Both the position numbers and the translations under genes were made by a program. From positions 1 through 53,287 of the forward strand of contig JACZJQ010000082.1 of NCBI GenBank assembly GCA_014860455.1: a DNA stretch of 53,287 nucleotides. Reading direction: 5' to 3'. Positions 35,901 through 44,271 of the stretch are shown one piece after another. Within the stretch, counting starts at the first letter, position 1. Each line of letters starts with the position of its first letter. Source of the DNA: Bryobacteraceae bacterium (GTDB lineage: Bacteria > Acidobacteriota > Terriglobia > Bryobacterales > Bryobacteraceae). The notes under the pieces are model-generated. The model did no database searches. It was not told the DNA's origin and saw only the letters and a program-made list of their open reading frames with translations.

Positions 35901-36070
35901 AATCCACGGCTGTGGATCCCGTCCGACAGGGCGTGATACAGCCCCTCCGCGCCGTTGCCCACCCCGCATGTCCCCATGCCCACCGCGATGCGTCCCGTCG
36001 CCGGCAACAACTTCTTCAGGCCGGCCTCATGGGCCGCGTTAAAAGAACTCAGATCCGTGATCCGTTTCAT
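32912..36070 (-). CDS. hoxF: HoxF-GltD fusion flavoprotein
   Basis: 1052 aa, far longer than normal HoxF. Order: thioredoxin-like [2Fe-2S] domain (about 1-115, Cys 35, 66, 70); NuoF-type FMN/NADH domain with LRGRGGAGYQTGLKW and CGEETALIRSLEG; [4Fe-4S] motif SCGKCVPC near 505; then a Fer4_20 linker domain (CENSCPLHMNIPRFL, CQHPCDNRCRR); and a GltD/NfnB-like FAD and NAD(P) reductase with VVGAGPTGLTCA near 700 and VIGGGNAAIDSA near 815. The first half reduces NAD+ with hydrogenase electrons. The second half could bind another FAD and NADP(H). It sits between hoxE and hoxU in one operon, with GAGGTGGAAG before ATG 36070. Confidence 0.9.
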   Translation of the reverse strand: MKRITDLSSFNAAHEAGLKKLLPATGRIAVGMGTCGVGNGAEGLYHALSDGIHSRGLSFHLAQVGCYGPCSEEPLVNVWLPGKPLVILHKVQAQDVAALLDDLSAGRIPEELALCKVEEWDHITGQVKYGSGLPDLPKWNEIPFFTGQSKIVLRNCGLINPGDIEEYLAVGGYQALYKVLIDANPEMVIEQIKAAKLRGRGGAGYQTGLKWDMLRKAQADQKYLICNADEGDPGAYMNRNEIEGDPHGLIEGMVIGGYVTGATEGILYVRAEYPLAVHRLTLAIQEAEERGLLGENILGRGFSFKLSLVEGAGAFVCGEETALIRSLEGRAGRPTPRPPYPAESGLWCRPTNINNVETWYNVAPIVVKGPAWFTETGSPKSPGTKVFSLVGKVQRTGLVEMPLGTPLKTFVYDIGGGAPATKTVKSVQTGGPSGGCIPKEMFDTPVDYETLAQLGSIMGSGGMVVMDEDNCMVDVARYFIEFTHSESCGKCVPCRVGLDQMLAILNRFTTGKATEADLGTMDELSRMIRDMSLCGLGQTAPNPVLTTLRHFRQEFEDHLRAHRCRAGVCENLALSPCENSCPLHMNIPRFLELLKADRLEDAFLSVVMDNPLPASTGRVCQHPCDNRCRRSGIDEAVNMRDVHRYIADSIYNGGRYDEMIERVLEHRFPPTGKKVAVVGAGPTGLTCAFYLAMMGHSVTVYENNADAGGMLRYALPEYRLPKSVLDDELKLIYKVGVEFVFNAVVGETVTLNDLSTMYDGVFLSIGTWKETWVYLPGTELKGVLHALPFLEALSKDEHVPLGKKVVVIGGGNAAIDSARTALRMGADVTVIYRRERKDMPAIPEETEAAEDEGVKYAFLATPHRIVSGEDGGVLAIECAKTTLGEFDSSGRRKPVPTGEIQRFECDTVILAVGETVDLDFLKASGLKLKEKEKMLDVSPFTLETSRSNFYAGGDLISGASNVSNAMGYGKKAARNMDQKLMGEFRWPRLWPEFEYSMVPPAHVSESGRHHIHELPADERAKGFMEAVTGLTPVEAMEETCRCLRCDIREGNH

Positions 36071-36085
36071 CTTCCACCTCTTCCC

Positions 36086-36619
36086 CTACCGCCGGCCCTT
36101 CCTCAAATGTTCTACTTCCCGTTCCAGCGCCCTCTCGCTCACATGCCCCAGAATCTGGTGATCCACCTCGGCCACCGGCGCCAGCGCGCACTGGCCGAAA
36201 CACGCCACCGTGCGCACCGTGAAATTACCGTCGGCCGTCGTGCCCGTCATCTTGTCGGCCGAGCCCTCCTCCTCTTCCTGCCTCAGGCCAAGTTGCAGCC
36301 GCACGCCCTCCAACAGCCTCAGCGATCCGCGCGTGTGGCACGCCGTTCCACGGCAGATGCACACAGTGTGCCGGCCCTGCGGCTTCAGGTTGAACAACGA
36401 ATAGAAGGTCACCACCGAATAGACCTGCGCCGTTGGAATCCCCATCCGGGCGGCGAGGTATTCAAGAAAATCCTCCGGCAGGTAGCGCTGCGGGTGGTTC
36501 TCCTGAATCGACTCCAGTATCGTCAGCAGCACGCCAGGCCGCCCCCGGTGCTTCGATACCAGCGAGTCAATAAACTCGCGGTCTTCTCTCTTCAGTTCCA
36601 CGCTGTCGGCCACCATCAT
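36086..36619 (-). CDS. hoxE: hydrogenase diaphorase subunit HoxE
   Basis: 177 aa, NuoE-like thioredoxin fold with a [2Fe-2S] site: CICRGTAC near 85-92 and CFGQC near 140-144. ATG 36619 is 8 nt after AAGGAG. It is the first gene of the hoxEFUYH operon, with an inverted repeat just upstream. Confidence 0.92.
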   Translation of the reverse strand: MMVADSVELKREDREFIDSLVSKHRGRPGVLLTILESIQENHPQRYLPEDFLEYLAARMGIPTAQVYSVVTFYSLFNLKPQGRHTVCICRGTACHTRGSLRLLEGVRLQLGLRQEEEEGSADKMTGTTADGNFTVRTVACFGQCALAPVAEVDHQILGHVSERALEREVEHLRKGRR

Positions 36620-36641
36620 CCGGCGCGCTCCTTTCCGTATA

Positions 36642-36663
36642 TTTCAGATAATCAAATCTGAAA
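36642..36663. promoter_or_regulatory. inverted repeat upstream of hoxE
   Basis: Perfect 8-bp arms TTTCAGAT and ATCTGAAA around a 6-nt spacer AATCAA, lying 23-44 nt before the hoxE ATG. The location suggests an operator for the hydrogenase operon. The regulator is not identified; it does not match the classic FNR half-site. Confidence 0.5.
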
Positions 36664-36706
36664 GTCGGAAGCAAGCCCGGTGTTCGGCCCGAACATTTCC
36701 CACCGT

Positions 36707-38656
36707 CTACGCTTCGCTGATTTCCACCGCCCAGCGCCCGCTGCCCGCCACCCGTGGCGCGCTCAACTGAATCCTGTACAGCTTCTCTCCCCAAATCGGT
36801 TTCAACCGCCCGTCCGTGATCGCGATCTCCTCCACCTTCACCGCCAGCGCCGCATCGTGCCGGACAATCGCCTTGCCTCCAAGCCCCGCGCCGCCGTCAA
36901 GCGCCAGCACGCCCGACTGCTTCACCGTCACCGCGCACGGCGTCATCAGCGTGAACTCCACGCGGTTCGATGAGCCAGTGAACCGCGCCTCGTCCACCAC
37001 CGTCGCCTTCCGCTGCCCGCGGTCCAGACTGATCGTCCGCCGCCATTCGCTGATGCCCGCCTCCGCCGGATACGCCCTGGCGATGTTCAAACTGAACTCC
37101 GCCCTCTCTCCCGCTCCCGCCCGGCAATCCAGCGCCTCGAATCTCCTCCCGGCCGCCTGCTCCACGCCGTTCACCGTCGGCAGGTTGTGGTACGACGACC
37201 GCATCGTCCAGATCTCATACCGTCTTGAGCTGAACGTCTTCGCCGTATATGTTTCCACCCCGGCATCGATCAATACCGGCTTGCCCGACGCGTACACGAT
37301 GAAATTACCGACGTCATTGTGGTTGTGGCTCTCGGCGTTGTGGCCGCCCTGTGCCGCCAGATAAAGCCCCTCCGTCGAACCCTCCTCTTGCCTCGCCACG
37401 AACACATGCGTCCCCTGAAGCCAGACATCGCCCACCAGCGGCGCCGTCTTCGGCGCCCTTGCCATCTCGCCTTCCAGCATCAACCCGTCCATGGTCCTCG
37501 CCAGGCTGCCGCTCGCCCTCCGGCCGCCGCGCGTCGCAGCGCCAAATCCGCCCTGGGCGATCAGTTTCTCGTCCTTGATCCGCTTGCCGTAGCGGTAGAT
37601 CAACTCCCCGTAGACCTGTATCCGCGGCGAGGCGTCGGCGAAGTTCACATACCAGTCGCCGGCCACATGAGCCCGATAGATGTAACGCCCGATTTCGCCC
37701 ACCAGCGGCAGCCCGAAGAAGTCCATCTTGCCGGCCGACGCCGAATCCAACAGTTCCAGGCACTCGAACAGCGACCCGCCCGCATGCCCCCAGTAGCTCG
37801 GACCCTCGTCGCATCCGCCGTCTTCGTGATAGCCATCCAGGAAACGGTCGATCGACCGCATCGCCTTCTGCACCGTCTCGGCCCGCCGCCGCTCATCGCC
37901 TTCCATCAACAGAGCCGCGGTCAGCCAGTTCGAACAGATCCACGGCGTCCAGTTGTTCATCGCCCGGTCCTGCCCGAAGCCCATCCACCAGAAGTCATTC
38001 CTCAGGTAACAGGGCGTCAGCACCTTCGCCTGAACGTCATGCACGATCCGCTTCGACACCAGGGGCGATGCCTCGTCCAGCTTCTCCGCCATCAGGTAAT
38101 GGATCCAACTCAAAGTCGCCGCGGTGTCGGCGGCGAACAGATCCACCGTCGGCTCCGCCACATCCGGCAGCCCCGTCCCCGCCTTCTGTACCCCCACGTG
38201 CGCCGGCACGCCCCAATAGGTCTCTTCGCACGTCGCCCACACGCCGTTGACGATCTCGTCCACAAACCTGCCCTTGCCCTCGGCCAGTTCGGCGAACACC
38301 AGGTCCTGCAGCCTGCCGCGCCGGGCGCTCCGCAACCCCTCATAGCGAGACCTGTTGCCGTCACGGCTGTAGTCCAGAAATACCGACGCCGGCAACACCG
38401 TCCACGGCGCGCCCAAATGCCGCTCCCCGGATGTGACCAGCCCGCGCCGCGTCTCTCCAGCCAGTCCCTCCCACCTGGCCCGGTCCCGCCACCTCGGGAA
38501 ATGCTGCCACTGCGCGCGTGGCAGCAGCGCCCCGGCCACCCGGTTCACGTCCCAGCTTCCGCTGATCAGGTTTCTCTCCGGCGGCGCCTGCATCGCACCC
38601 GCCACCGGCATGGCCGGCAATACCGCCGGGGCGGCGGCAAACTCTCGTCTGGTCAT
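36707..38656 (-). CDS. heparinase II/III-like polysaccharide lyase, secreted
   Basis: 649 aa from ATG 38656 (a TTG at 38665 would add three residues). The signal has an RR pair (MTRREFAAAPAVLPAMPVAGA). The N-terminal half is an (alpha/alpha) toroid; the C-terminal half has the heparinase II/III signature NAESHNHNDVGNFIVYASG and LIDAGVETYTAKTFSSRRYE, including the conserved histidines. It probably cleaves uronic-acid polysaccharides outside the cytoplasm. It is divergent from the di-haem peroxidase gene. Confidence 0.85.
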   Translation of the reverse strand: MTRREFAAAPAVLPAMPVAGAMQAPPERNLISGSWDVNRVAGALLPRAQWQHFPRWRDRARWEGLAGETRRGLVTSGERHLGAPWTVLPASVFLDYSRDGNRSRYEGLRSARRGRLQDLVFAELAEGKGRFVDEIVNGVWATCEETYWGVPAHVGVQKAGTGLPDVAEPTVDLFAADTAATLSWIHYLMAEKLDEASPLVSKRIVHDVQAKVLTPCYLRNDFWWMGFGQDRAMNNWTPWICSNWLTAALLMEGDERRRAETVQKAMRSIDRFLDGYHEDGGCDEGPSYWGHAGGSLFECLELLDSASAGKMDFFGLPLVGEIGRYIYRAHVAGDWYVNFADASPRIQVYGELIYRYGKRIKDEKLIAQGGFGAATRGGRRASGSLARTMDGLMLEGEMARAPKTAPLVGDVWLQGTHVFVARQEEGSTEGLYLAAQGGHNAESHNHNDVGNFIVYASGKPVLIDAGVETYTAKTFSSRRYEIWTMRSSYHNLPTVNGVEQAAGRRFEALDCRAGAGERAEFSLNIARAYPAEAGISEWRRTISLDRGQRKATVVDEARFTGSSNRVEFTLMTPCAVTVKQSGVLALDGGAGLGGKAIVRHDAALAVKVEEIAITDGRLKPIWGEKLYRIQLSAPRVAGSGRWAVEISEA

Positions 38657-38767
38657 GGCTTTCAATCCTCGACCCAGTTTGTATCACACTGCCGGCAAAC
38701 GCTCGTCACCTTCCGTCCTGCGGCGTCATCCCGGAGTAAAGGTGTATAAGTACATAGAGGAGTAAAG

Positions 38768-39808
38768 ATGCGCTTTATCCCATTCATCCTGCTCATGGCC
38801 CTGGCGCTGTCCGGCTGCGGTTCGGACCCTGCGTCGAAAAACGTCGAAATCGACGCCGCCAAGCTGAAACTGTTCAAGCCCCTGCCTGCCAAGGTCGACG
38901 TCAAGCCCGGCGGCCCCGAAGCCGAACGCGTTGCCCTCGGCCGCATGCTCTACTACGAACCCCGCCTCTCCAAGGGCCACGACATCGCCTGCAACGACTG
39001 CCACATGCTCGACAAGTACGGCGTCGACAACGAACCCACCTCCGAAGGCCACAAGGGCCAGAAGGGCGACCGCAACTCGCCCACCGTCTATAACGCCGCT
39101 TTGCACTTCACCCAGTTCTGGGATGGCCGCGCCGCCGACGTCGAGGAACAGGCCAAGGGCCCTATCCTCAACCCCGTCGAAATGGCCATGCCTGACGAAA
39201 AGCGCGTCGTCGCTGTCCTGAAATCCATCCCCGGCTACGTTACTGCCTTCAAGACCGCCTTCCCCGATCAGAAGGACCCCATCACCTACGACACCATCGC
39301 CAACGCCATCGGCACCTTCGAGCGCGGCCTGCTCACCCCCTCCCGCTGGGACAAGTTCCTTGCCGGTGACGCTGCCGCCATCACCAACGAAGAAAAGGCC
39401 GGCTTCAACGCCTTCCTCGAAGCCGGTTGCCAGACCTGCCACATGGGCGTCCTCGTCGGTGGCAATCTTTATCAGAAGATGGGTCTCGCCAAGGCTTATC
39501 CGGAGCTCGCGGACGAAGGCCGCGCCAAGGTGACCAAGTCAGAAGGTGACAAGTTCTTCTTCAAGGTCCCGTCGCTGCGCAATATCGAAAAGACCGGACC
39601 GTACTTCCACGACGGCAAGGTCGTCACCCTCGATGAATCCGTCAAACAGATGGGCGAGTACCAGTTGGGCGCACCTCTCAAGGACGAACAGGTGAAGACC
39701 ATCACCACCTGGCTCAAGTCGCTCACCGGCGAAATCCCGGCCGACTACATCAAGAAGCCCGAGCTTCCGCCCAGCGGCCCCAACACGCCGAAACCCGACA
39801 AGGGCTAA
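38768..39808 (+). CDS. di-haem cytochrome c peroxidase, lipoprotein
   Basis: 346 aa with a lipobox ending at C17 (LALSGC), so probably membrane-anchored and extracytoplasmic. Haem sites are CNDCH (75-79) and CQTCH (221-225), and FWDGRA and GPYFHDG match the MauG/CcpA family. It reduces hydrogen peroxide or oxidises a partner protein. GAGGAG precedes ATG 38768. A haem-binding domain protein follows 15 nt downstream. Confidence 0.9.
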   Translation: MRFIPFILLMALALSGCGSDPASKNVEIDAAKLKLFKPLPAKVDVKPGGPEAERVALGRMLYYEPRLSKGHDIACNDCHMLDKYGVDNEPTSEGHKGQKGDRNSPTVYNAALHFTQFWDGRAADVEEQAKGPILNPVEMAMPDEKRVVAVLKSIPGYVTAFKTAFPDQKDPITYDTIANAIGTFERGLLTPSRWDKFLAGDAAAITNEEKAGFNAFLEAGCQTCHMGVLVGGNLYQKMGLAKAYPELADEGRAKVTKSEGDKFFFKVPSLRNIEKTGPYFHDGKVVTLDESVKQMGEYQLGAPLKDEQVKTITTWLKSLTGEIPADYIKKPELPPSGPNTPKPDKG

Positions 39809-39823
39809 AGGGGCGCCAAATCG

Positions 39824-40270
39824 ATGAAGAAGATCATCACCTACGGCCTGCCCCTGCTCGTCGTCGTCCTCATCGTGATGCAGTTCTTCGGGCCCGAGAC
39901 CGCCAATCCGCCCGAAGACCCTGCCGCCACCATCGCCGCCGTCGCCAAACCGCCCGTCGAGGTTATCAACGTCATCGACCGCGGTTGCCGCGACTGTCAC
40001 ACCAACCGCACCTCCTGGCCCTGGTACAGCCGCATCGCCCCGGCGTCGTTCCTCGTCGCCCGCGATGTCACCAAAGGCCGCGCCCATCTCAACTTCTCTG
40101 AATGGCGCGGCATGAGCCCCGAGATCACCGCCCTGCGAATGACCGAAGCCTGTATCGAGGTCACCCGCGGCGATATGCCTCTGCCTTACTACCTCCCGGC
40201 CCACCCCGAGGCCAAACTCTCAGCCGGGGACGTGAAAGCCATCTGCTCCTGGCCCGAGCAGCAGAAATAG
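39824..40270 (+). CDS. haem-binding domain protein (single c-type haem)
   Basis: 148 aa with an N-terminal membrane anchor (GLPLLVVVLIVMQFF, residues 8-22) and one CRDCH haem site at 55-59, followed by TNRTSWPWYSRIAPASF, typical of the Haem_bd family. It is encoded directly after the di-haem peroxidase and may be its electron donor. An intrinsic terminator follows. Confidence 0.85.
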   Translation: MKKIITYGLPLLVVVLIVMQFFGPETANPPEDPAATIAAVAKPPVEVINVIDRGCRDCHTNRTSWPWYSRIAPASFLVARDVTKGRAHLNFSEWRGMSPEITALRMTEACIEVTRGDMPLPYYLPAHPEAKLSAGDVKAICSWPEQQK

Positions 40271-40292
40271 CGCACCGTTCCGCAAACCAACA

Positions 40293-40333
40293 GCCGGCGG
40301 AGGGTCCATCGGATCGGCCGCCGGCGTTTTTTT
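40293..40333 (+). terminator. intrinsic terminator
   Basis: Arms GCCGGCGG (40293-40300) and CCGCCGGC (40318-40325) are followed by G and seven T. It ends the peroxidase and haem-binding operon. Confidence 0.85.
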
Positions 40334-40393
40334 ACATCACCCGCTCAGGCGCATCCACCGGCGCTGTGATTAGAATGAAAGAGGTTACCTCCT

Positions 40394-41044
40394 ATGACAT
40401 TCGCTCGCTTTGCACTCACGATGCTCCTCACCGTCCCCGCATTCGCCGGCATCGCCGGCCGCTGGGATGTCACCTCTACCACAGCCGATGGCGAGAAGAT
40501 CAAGACTCTTCTCGTTGTCGCCGAAACCGCTGGCAAAATGGAAGTCAATCTCAGCATCGGCGACCAGAAACTGCCTGTTTCCAATGTCGCCTTCGCCGAT
40601 GATCAGCTCTCCTTCCGCCTAATGTGGGGCGAAACCGGCGTCAACCTCAAGGCCAAGCTCGACGGCGACAAACTGGCCGGCAACTGGGTCGCCGACACCG
40701 GCGATACCGGCCCCATCTCCGCCGTCCGCATCGCCGAAGCCGCCGCTGCCGGGGCCAATGCCTTTTACACCGGCAAGTGGAAGCTCACCGCCGAGCGTCC
40801 CGACCGCGACCCCATCAAGGTCGATCTGGAACTGAAGGAAGAGGCCGGCAAGTGGTCCGGCTCGCTCGTCACCCCCGACGGCATGCAGGTTCCGGCCACC
40901 GTCGCCATGGATAGCGGCAACCTCACCATCACCATCGACGCAGGCAACGCTGTCTACACCCTGAAACTAGCCAAGGATGGCGAAGGCATGAAGGGTACCG
41001 CAGCTGGTCCCGACGGCGCCATCCCGCTCACCGCGGCCCGCTAA
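40394..41044 (+). CDS. secreted beta-rich hypothetical protein
   Basis: 216 aa with a signal peptide (MTFARFALTMLLTVPAFA). The mature part contains two similar halves starting with GRWDVTSTTADG (near 22) and GKWKLTAERPDRD (near 127), each with lipocalin-like or avidin-like strand repeats. No family is recognised. Its ribosome site is inside a short inverted repeat (GAGGT TA CCTC). It stands alone between two terminators. Confidence 0.7.
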   Translation: MTFARFALTMLLTVPAFAGIAGRWDVTSTTADGEKIKTLLVVAETAGKMEVNLSIGDQKLPVSNVAFADDQLSFRLMWGETGVNLKAKLDGDKLAGNWVADTGDTGPISAVRIAEAAAAGANAFYTGKWKLTAERPDRDPIKVDLELKEEAGKWSGSLVTPDGMQVPATVAMDSGNLTITIDAGNAVYTLKLAKDGEGMKGTAAGPDGAIPLTAAR

Positions 41045-41065
41045 TCTAACGTCACAAAATCGAAT

Positions 41066-41098
41066 GGCCCGCCGCCGTCCACCGGCCGCGGGCCTTTT
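41066..41098 (+). terminator. intrinsic terminator between convergent genes
   Basis: Arms GGCCCGC (41066-41072) and GCGGGCC (41088-41094) followed by TTTT. It ends the secreted-protein gene and lies just beyond the convergent VWFA gene. Confidence 0.7.
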
Positions 41099-41117
41099 CC
41101 AATTCCGCTGCTCCCGC

Positions 41118-42047
41118 CTACGACCGCGGCGCGTAATAGCCCTTCCGCGACCTCACCGTCAGCCCCTTTCGCTCCCGCAGTCTGATCTTCACCTCGTGGT
41201 ACAGCCCGTCGGTGTGCATCGGCTCGGGCCTGTACATGATGCTGTACTGGCTCCTCAACTCGTTGGCCAGGTTCTCGAAGTCCTGGATCAGGTCGTCGGC
41301 CTTGAATGGGAAAAACGCCAGTCCGCCGGTCTCCTCGGCCAGGTATTTCAGAAGCTTGTCCCCGTCGGTCTCCTGGCGCGTGATGTTGGTTGAAATCGCA
41401 TATACCACCGCGTCGGCTTTGTGCGCCTGCTCCAGCGCCTGGTCGCGCGAGAACCGGCTGTTGTTGTCCTCGCCGTCGCCGATGATAATCACCGCCCGCC
41501 GGAACTGGTGCCGCGGTTGCTCCCGGCCCAAATGATCCCGGCACGCTTCGGCCAAGGCGTCGTGCATCGAGGTGCCTCCGCCTGCGCGAAGATTCATCAG
41601 TTTCTTGCCCAGCAGGTAAGTGTCGCTGGTGAGCGGCTGCACCAGTTCCGCCGTCGTGTCGTAGCTGTAGATCAGCGCCTTGTCCTTCTCCGGCCTGATC
41701 ACGCTACTCAGGAACTCGCTGGCCGCTTCAAGCTGGAACTTGAACCGCGTCTTGATGCTGTTGCTGGTGTCGATCAGCAGCGCGATGCGCAGCGGCATGT
41801 CCGATTCGGCCAGGAAGTCGAGGATCTTCTGCTGGCGCTTGCCCTCGAAGATGTCGAAGTCCGGCGCCCTCAGGTCAGTGACAAACCGGCCTTTCTTGTC
41901 CGACACGGTGAACAACAGATTCACGCGCGTCACTTCCAGCGTGATCGTCTGTGTTGGGTCAATCGGTGGTTGCGCCGCCTGTTGCCGGCCAAGCATGGCG
42001 CCGGCGGCGGGCAGTCCTAGGCAGAAGGCGCGTCGGGTGGAGTTCAT
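41118..42047 (-). CDS. VWFA domain protein, acidobacterial type
   Basis: 309 aa with an RR signal (MNSTRRAFCLGLPAAGAML). A short beta domain (VNLLFTVSDKKGRFVTDL, FDIFEGKRQQ) precedes a von Willebrand A domain with MIDAS DTSNS near 93. This order is that of the 'VWFA-related Acidobacterial domain' family, which is enriched in Acidobacteriota and supports the host assignment. It probably works outside the cytoplasm in binding or adhesion. It follows rluD by 18 nt on the same strand. Confidence 0.88.
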   Translation of the reverse strand: MNSTRRAFCLGLPAAGAMLGRQQAAQPPIDPTQTITLEVTRVNLLFTVSDKKGRFVTDLRAPDFDIFEGKRQQKILDFLAESDMPLRIALLIDTSNSIKTRFKFQLEAASEFLSSVIRPEKDKALIYSYDTTAELVQPLTSDTYLLGKKLMNLRAGGGTSMHDALAEACRDHLGREQPRHQFRRAVIIIGDGEDNNSRFSRDQALEQAHKADAVVYAISTNITRQETDGDKLLKYLAEETGGLAFFPFKADDLIQDFENLANELRSQYSIMYRPEPMHTDGLYHEVKIRLRERKGLTVRSRKGYYAPRS

Positions 42048-42065
42048 CAGTTCTCTCTGACTCGA

Positions 42066-43007
42066 TTATAGGAGTCCCCGTTTCCACGCCTCAAGCTCTT
42101 CCGGCGCCGCCGCCTCGATTGTGATCTCCTCTCCAGTCGATGGCAGAGCAAACTTTAACCTGGACGAATGAAGCCACGGACGCCCCAACGCCGCCATCCC
42201 GGCCGGATTTGCCGCCGCACCATACAACGTATCGCCCGCGATCGGATGGCTGATCGACGACAGGTGGACCCGGATTTGATGCGTCCTCCCCGTACCGATC
42301 TTTACCTCCAGCAGCGTGTACCGGCTGAACCGCTCCAGCACCCGGTATGTCGTATGCGCCTCTCGCCCCGACTCCAATCGTGCCGTCATCCGCGTCCTCC
42401 GTACCGGATCACGCGTGATCCGCTTATCGATCCTGCCCGTCTCCTGCTTCACCACCCCCTCCACCAGCGCCAGATACGTCTTCTCCACCGTCCTCGACGC
42501 AAACTGCCGCGCCAGTTCCCGGTGCGCCGCATCGTGCCGCGCCGCCAGCATCACCCCGCTGGTCCCCTTGTCCAGCCGGTGAACAATCCCCGGCCTCAGC
42601 TCTCCGCCCACTCCCGATAACGTCCCGAAATGGTGCAGCAGCGCGTTCACCAGCGTCCCTGCATGCCGTCCCGCACCCGCATGCACCACCATCCCCGCCG
42701 GCTTGTTGATCGCCACCACGTCGGCGTCTTCATACAAAATGTCCAGAGGAATCTCCTCGGGCGCCGCCCTGAGCGGCTTCTGTTCCGCGGGCTCCACCGC
42801 CACCGCCTCGCCCCCTCGCAGCTTGTACGACGCCTTCCTAGCCGCCCCATCCACCCGTACCCGTCCCGCCTCGATCCACTCCTGCACCCGCGCCCGGCTA
42901 TAGGCGGGCATTGTCGCTGCCAGATAATGGTCCAGCCGCGAGCCTGCTTTGTCCGGGGATACCGTGAACGTCTCCACCACTCTCCAGACTACCCGCCCGG
43001 CCAACAT
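42066..43007 (-). CDS. rluD: pseudouridine synthase RluD
   Basis: 313 aa from ATG 43007; the open frame continues upstream but the extra part does not resemble the family. An N-terminal S4 domain (about 18-75) is followed by the catalytic HRLDKGTSG (nucleophile Asp) near 145 and GRTHQIRVHL near 240. It makes pseudouridines in 23S rRNA helix 69. It is divergent from the six-TM protein gene, and the VWFA gene follows it. Confidence 0.92.
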   Translation of the reverse strand: MLAGRVVWRVVETFTVSPDKAGSRLDHYLAATMPAYSRARVQEWIEAGRVRVDGAARKASYKLRGGEAVAVEPAEQKPLRAAPEEIPLDILYEDADVVAINKPAGMVVHAGAGRHAGTLVNALLHHFGTLSGVGGELRPGIVHRLDKGTSGVMLAARHDAAHRELARQFASRTVEKTYLALVEGVVKQETGRIDKRITRDPVRRTRMTARLESGREAHTTYRVLERFSRYTLLEVKIGTGRTHQIRVHLSSISHPIAGDTLYGAAANPAGMAALGRPWLHSSRLKFALPSTGEEITIEAAAPEELEAWKRGLL

Positions 43008-43088
43008 TCCGTCTTGCCCAACGCATCCACCTGCCGCTGTGAGAGGATATCGGAAGTCCCGTCTACCTATGCCGCCCGTGGAGCTGCC

Positions 43089-43670
43089 ATGAAGCCGTAC
43101 CCTGCCGCCGCCATCATCCTCGCCATCACTTTGGCCTATTCCACCTTCCGCTACCACGTTTACGGCGATGCTTCCTGGGCGTGGTTCCCGCTCTGGACCA
43201 CCAACAAGGCCCTCAGCTGGACCGCCGCAGCCCTTCTCGCTTCGTCCTATCTTGTTGCTGACAAAACGGATGCGCGGCGCTACGGCCTGTTGGGCTTCGC
43301 CCTGATGGCCTGGCACTGCCTGGTCTCGCTCTTCCTGCTCGGACCCGAGTTCTACGCCAAACTCTATGCCGGCAATGCACTCACCGCCGCGGCGCTTTCG
43401 TCCATGGTGCTGGGCGCGATCGGCGCCCTTGCGTTCTGCTGCCCCGCTTGGGCCAGTCGGGCAGGCGTGAAGGAATCGCTCGACCTGAGCCGCTGGTTCA
43501 CTCTCCAGCGCATGGGCTACCTCGGCTTGGCCCTCACGGCCATCCACTGTCTCGCCATCGGCCTGCCCGGCTGGCTCACCCCCTCGAAATGGCCCGGCGG
43601 ATTGCCCCCCATCACCCTCATGGGCTTCCTCACCGCTCTGATGCCCGCGGTCAGATTCGTTCGCCGCTGA
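43089..43670 (+). CDS. six-TM ferric-reductase-like membrane protein
   Basis: 193 aa from ATG 43089; an upstream extension is a shadow of rluD. It has about six membrane segments with histidines in FRYHVYG, MAWHCLVS and AIHCLAIG, spaced as in the haem-b-binding ferric reductase-like transmembrane family. No cytoplasmic flavin domain is attached. The electron partner is unknown. Confidence 0.65.
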   Translation: MKPYPAAAIILAITLAYSTFRYHVYGDASWAWFPLWTTNKALSWTAAALLASSYLVADKTDARRYGLLGFALMAWHCLVSLFLLGPEFYAKLYAGNALTAAALSSMVLGAIGALAFCCPAWASRAGVKESLDLSRWFTLQRMGYLGLALTAIHCLAIGLPGWLTPSKWPGGLPPITLMGFLTALMPAVRFVRR

Positions 43671-43710
43671 AACTTAAAACTTCAGTTGCGGCGCAAGCAT
43701 CTGGACATAC

Positions 43711-44244
43711 ATGACGCGTTTGCACTCTCTGCTGCTCGGAGCTCTCCTCATGACCACTCCCGCCTTTTCCGCCAATTCAATCCACGAATTTCAGTTGAAA
43801 GACATCGACGGCAATGCCTTTGCTTTCTCTCAGTTGAAGGGCAAGGCCGTACTCGTGGTCAACGTCGCCAGCCGCTGCGGCTACACACCCCAATACGCCG
43901 GTCTCGAAGCTCTCTACCAGAAGTACAAGAGCCGCGGCTTGGTGGTTGTCGGCGTCCCCGCCAACAATTTTGGCGGCCAGGAACCAGGCAGCGACGCCGA
44001 AATCAAGACATTCTGCACCCGCACCTATAACGTCACCTTCCCCGTCCTGTCGAAAGTCAGCGTCAAAGGCGACGACATGACACCCTTGTATGCCTATCTC
44101 ACCTCGGCCCAGGGCGGCGACGTGAAATGGAACTTCACCAAGTTCCTCGCTGGCAAGGACGGCAAAGTGGTCCAGCGGTTTGAATCCAAGGTCGCGCCCG
44201 ATTCCGCCGACCTCGCCGCCGCCATCGAACAGCTTCTGAAGTAG
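43711..44244 (+). CDS. glutathione peroxidase-family protein, exported
   Basis: 177 aa with a signal peptide (about 1-20). The catalytic tetrad region NVASRCGYTPQY (C56, Q61), WNFTKF and a possible resolving Cys in FCTRTYNV suggest a thioredoxin-dependent peroxidase. It is a cysteine, not selenocysteine, enzyme. It probably removes peroxides outside the cytoplasm. A terminator-like hairpin follows. Confidence 0.9.
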   Translation: MTRLHSLLLGALLMTTPAFSANSIHEFQLKDIDGNAFAFSQLKGKAVLVVNVASRCGYTPQYAGLEALYQKYKSRGLVVVGVPANNFGGQEPGSDAEIKTFCTRTYNVTFPVLSKVSVKGDDMTPLYAYLTSAQGGDVKWNFTKFLAGKDGKVVQRFESKVAPDSADLAAAIEQLLK

Positions 44245-44271
44245 CCTGAGCAGCGGATTCTGATACCTTAA

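Noticed and set aside
42630-43088. Upstream extension of the six-TM protein gene
   Set aside because: It is the antisense shadow of rluD; ATG 43089 gives a clean membrane protein.
43008-43547. N-terminal extension of rluD
   Set aside because: Overlaps the divergent membrane gene and lies outside the S4-synthase architecture.
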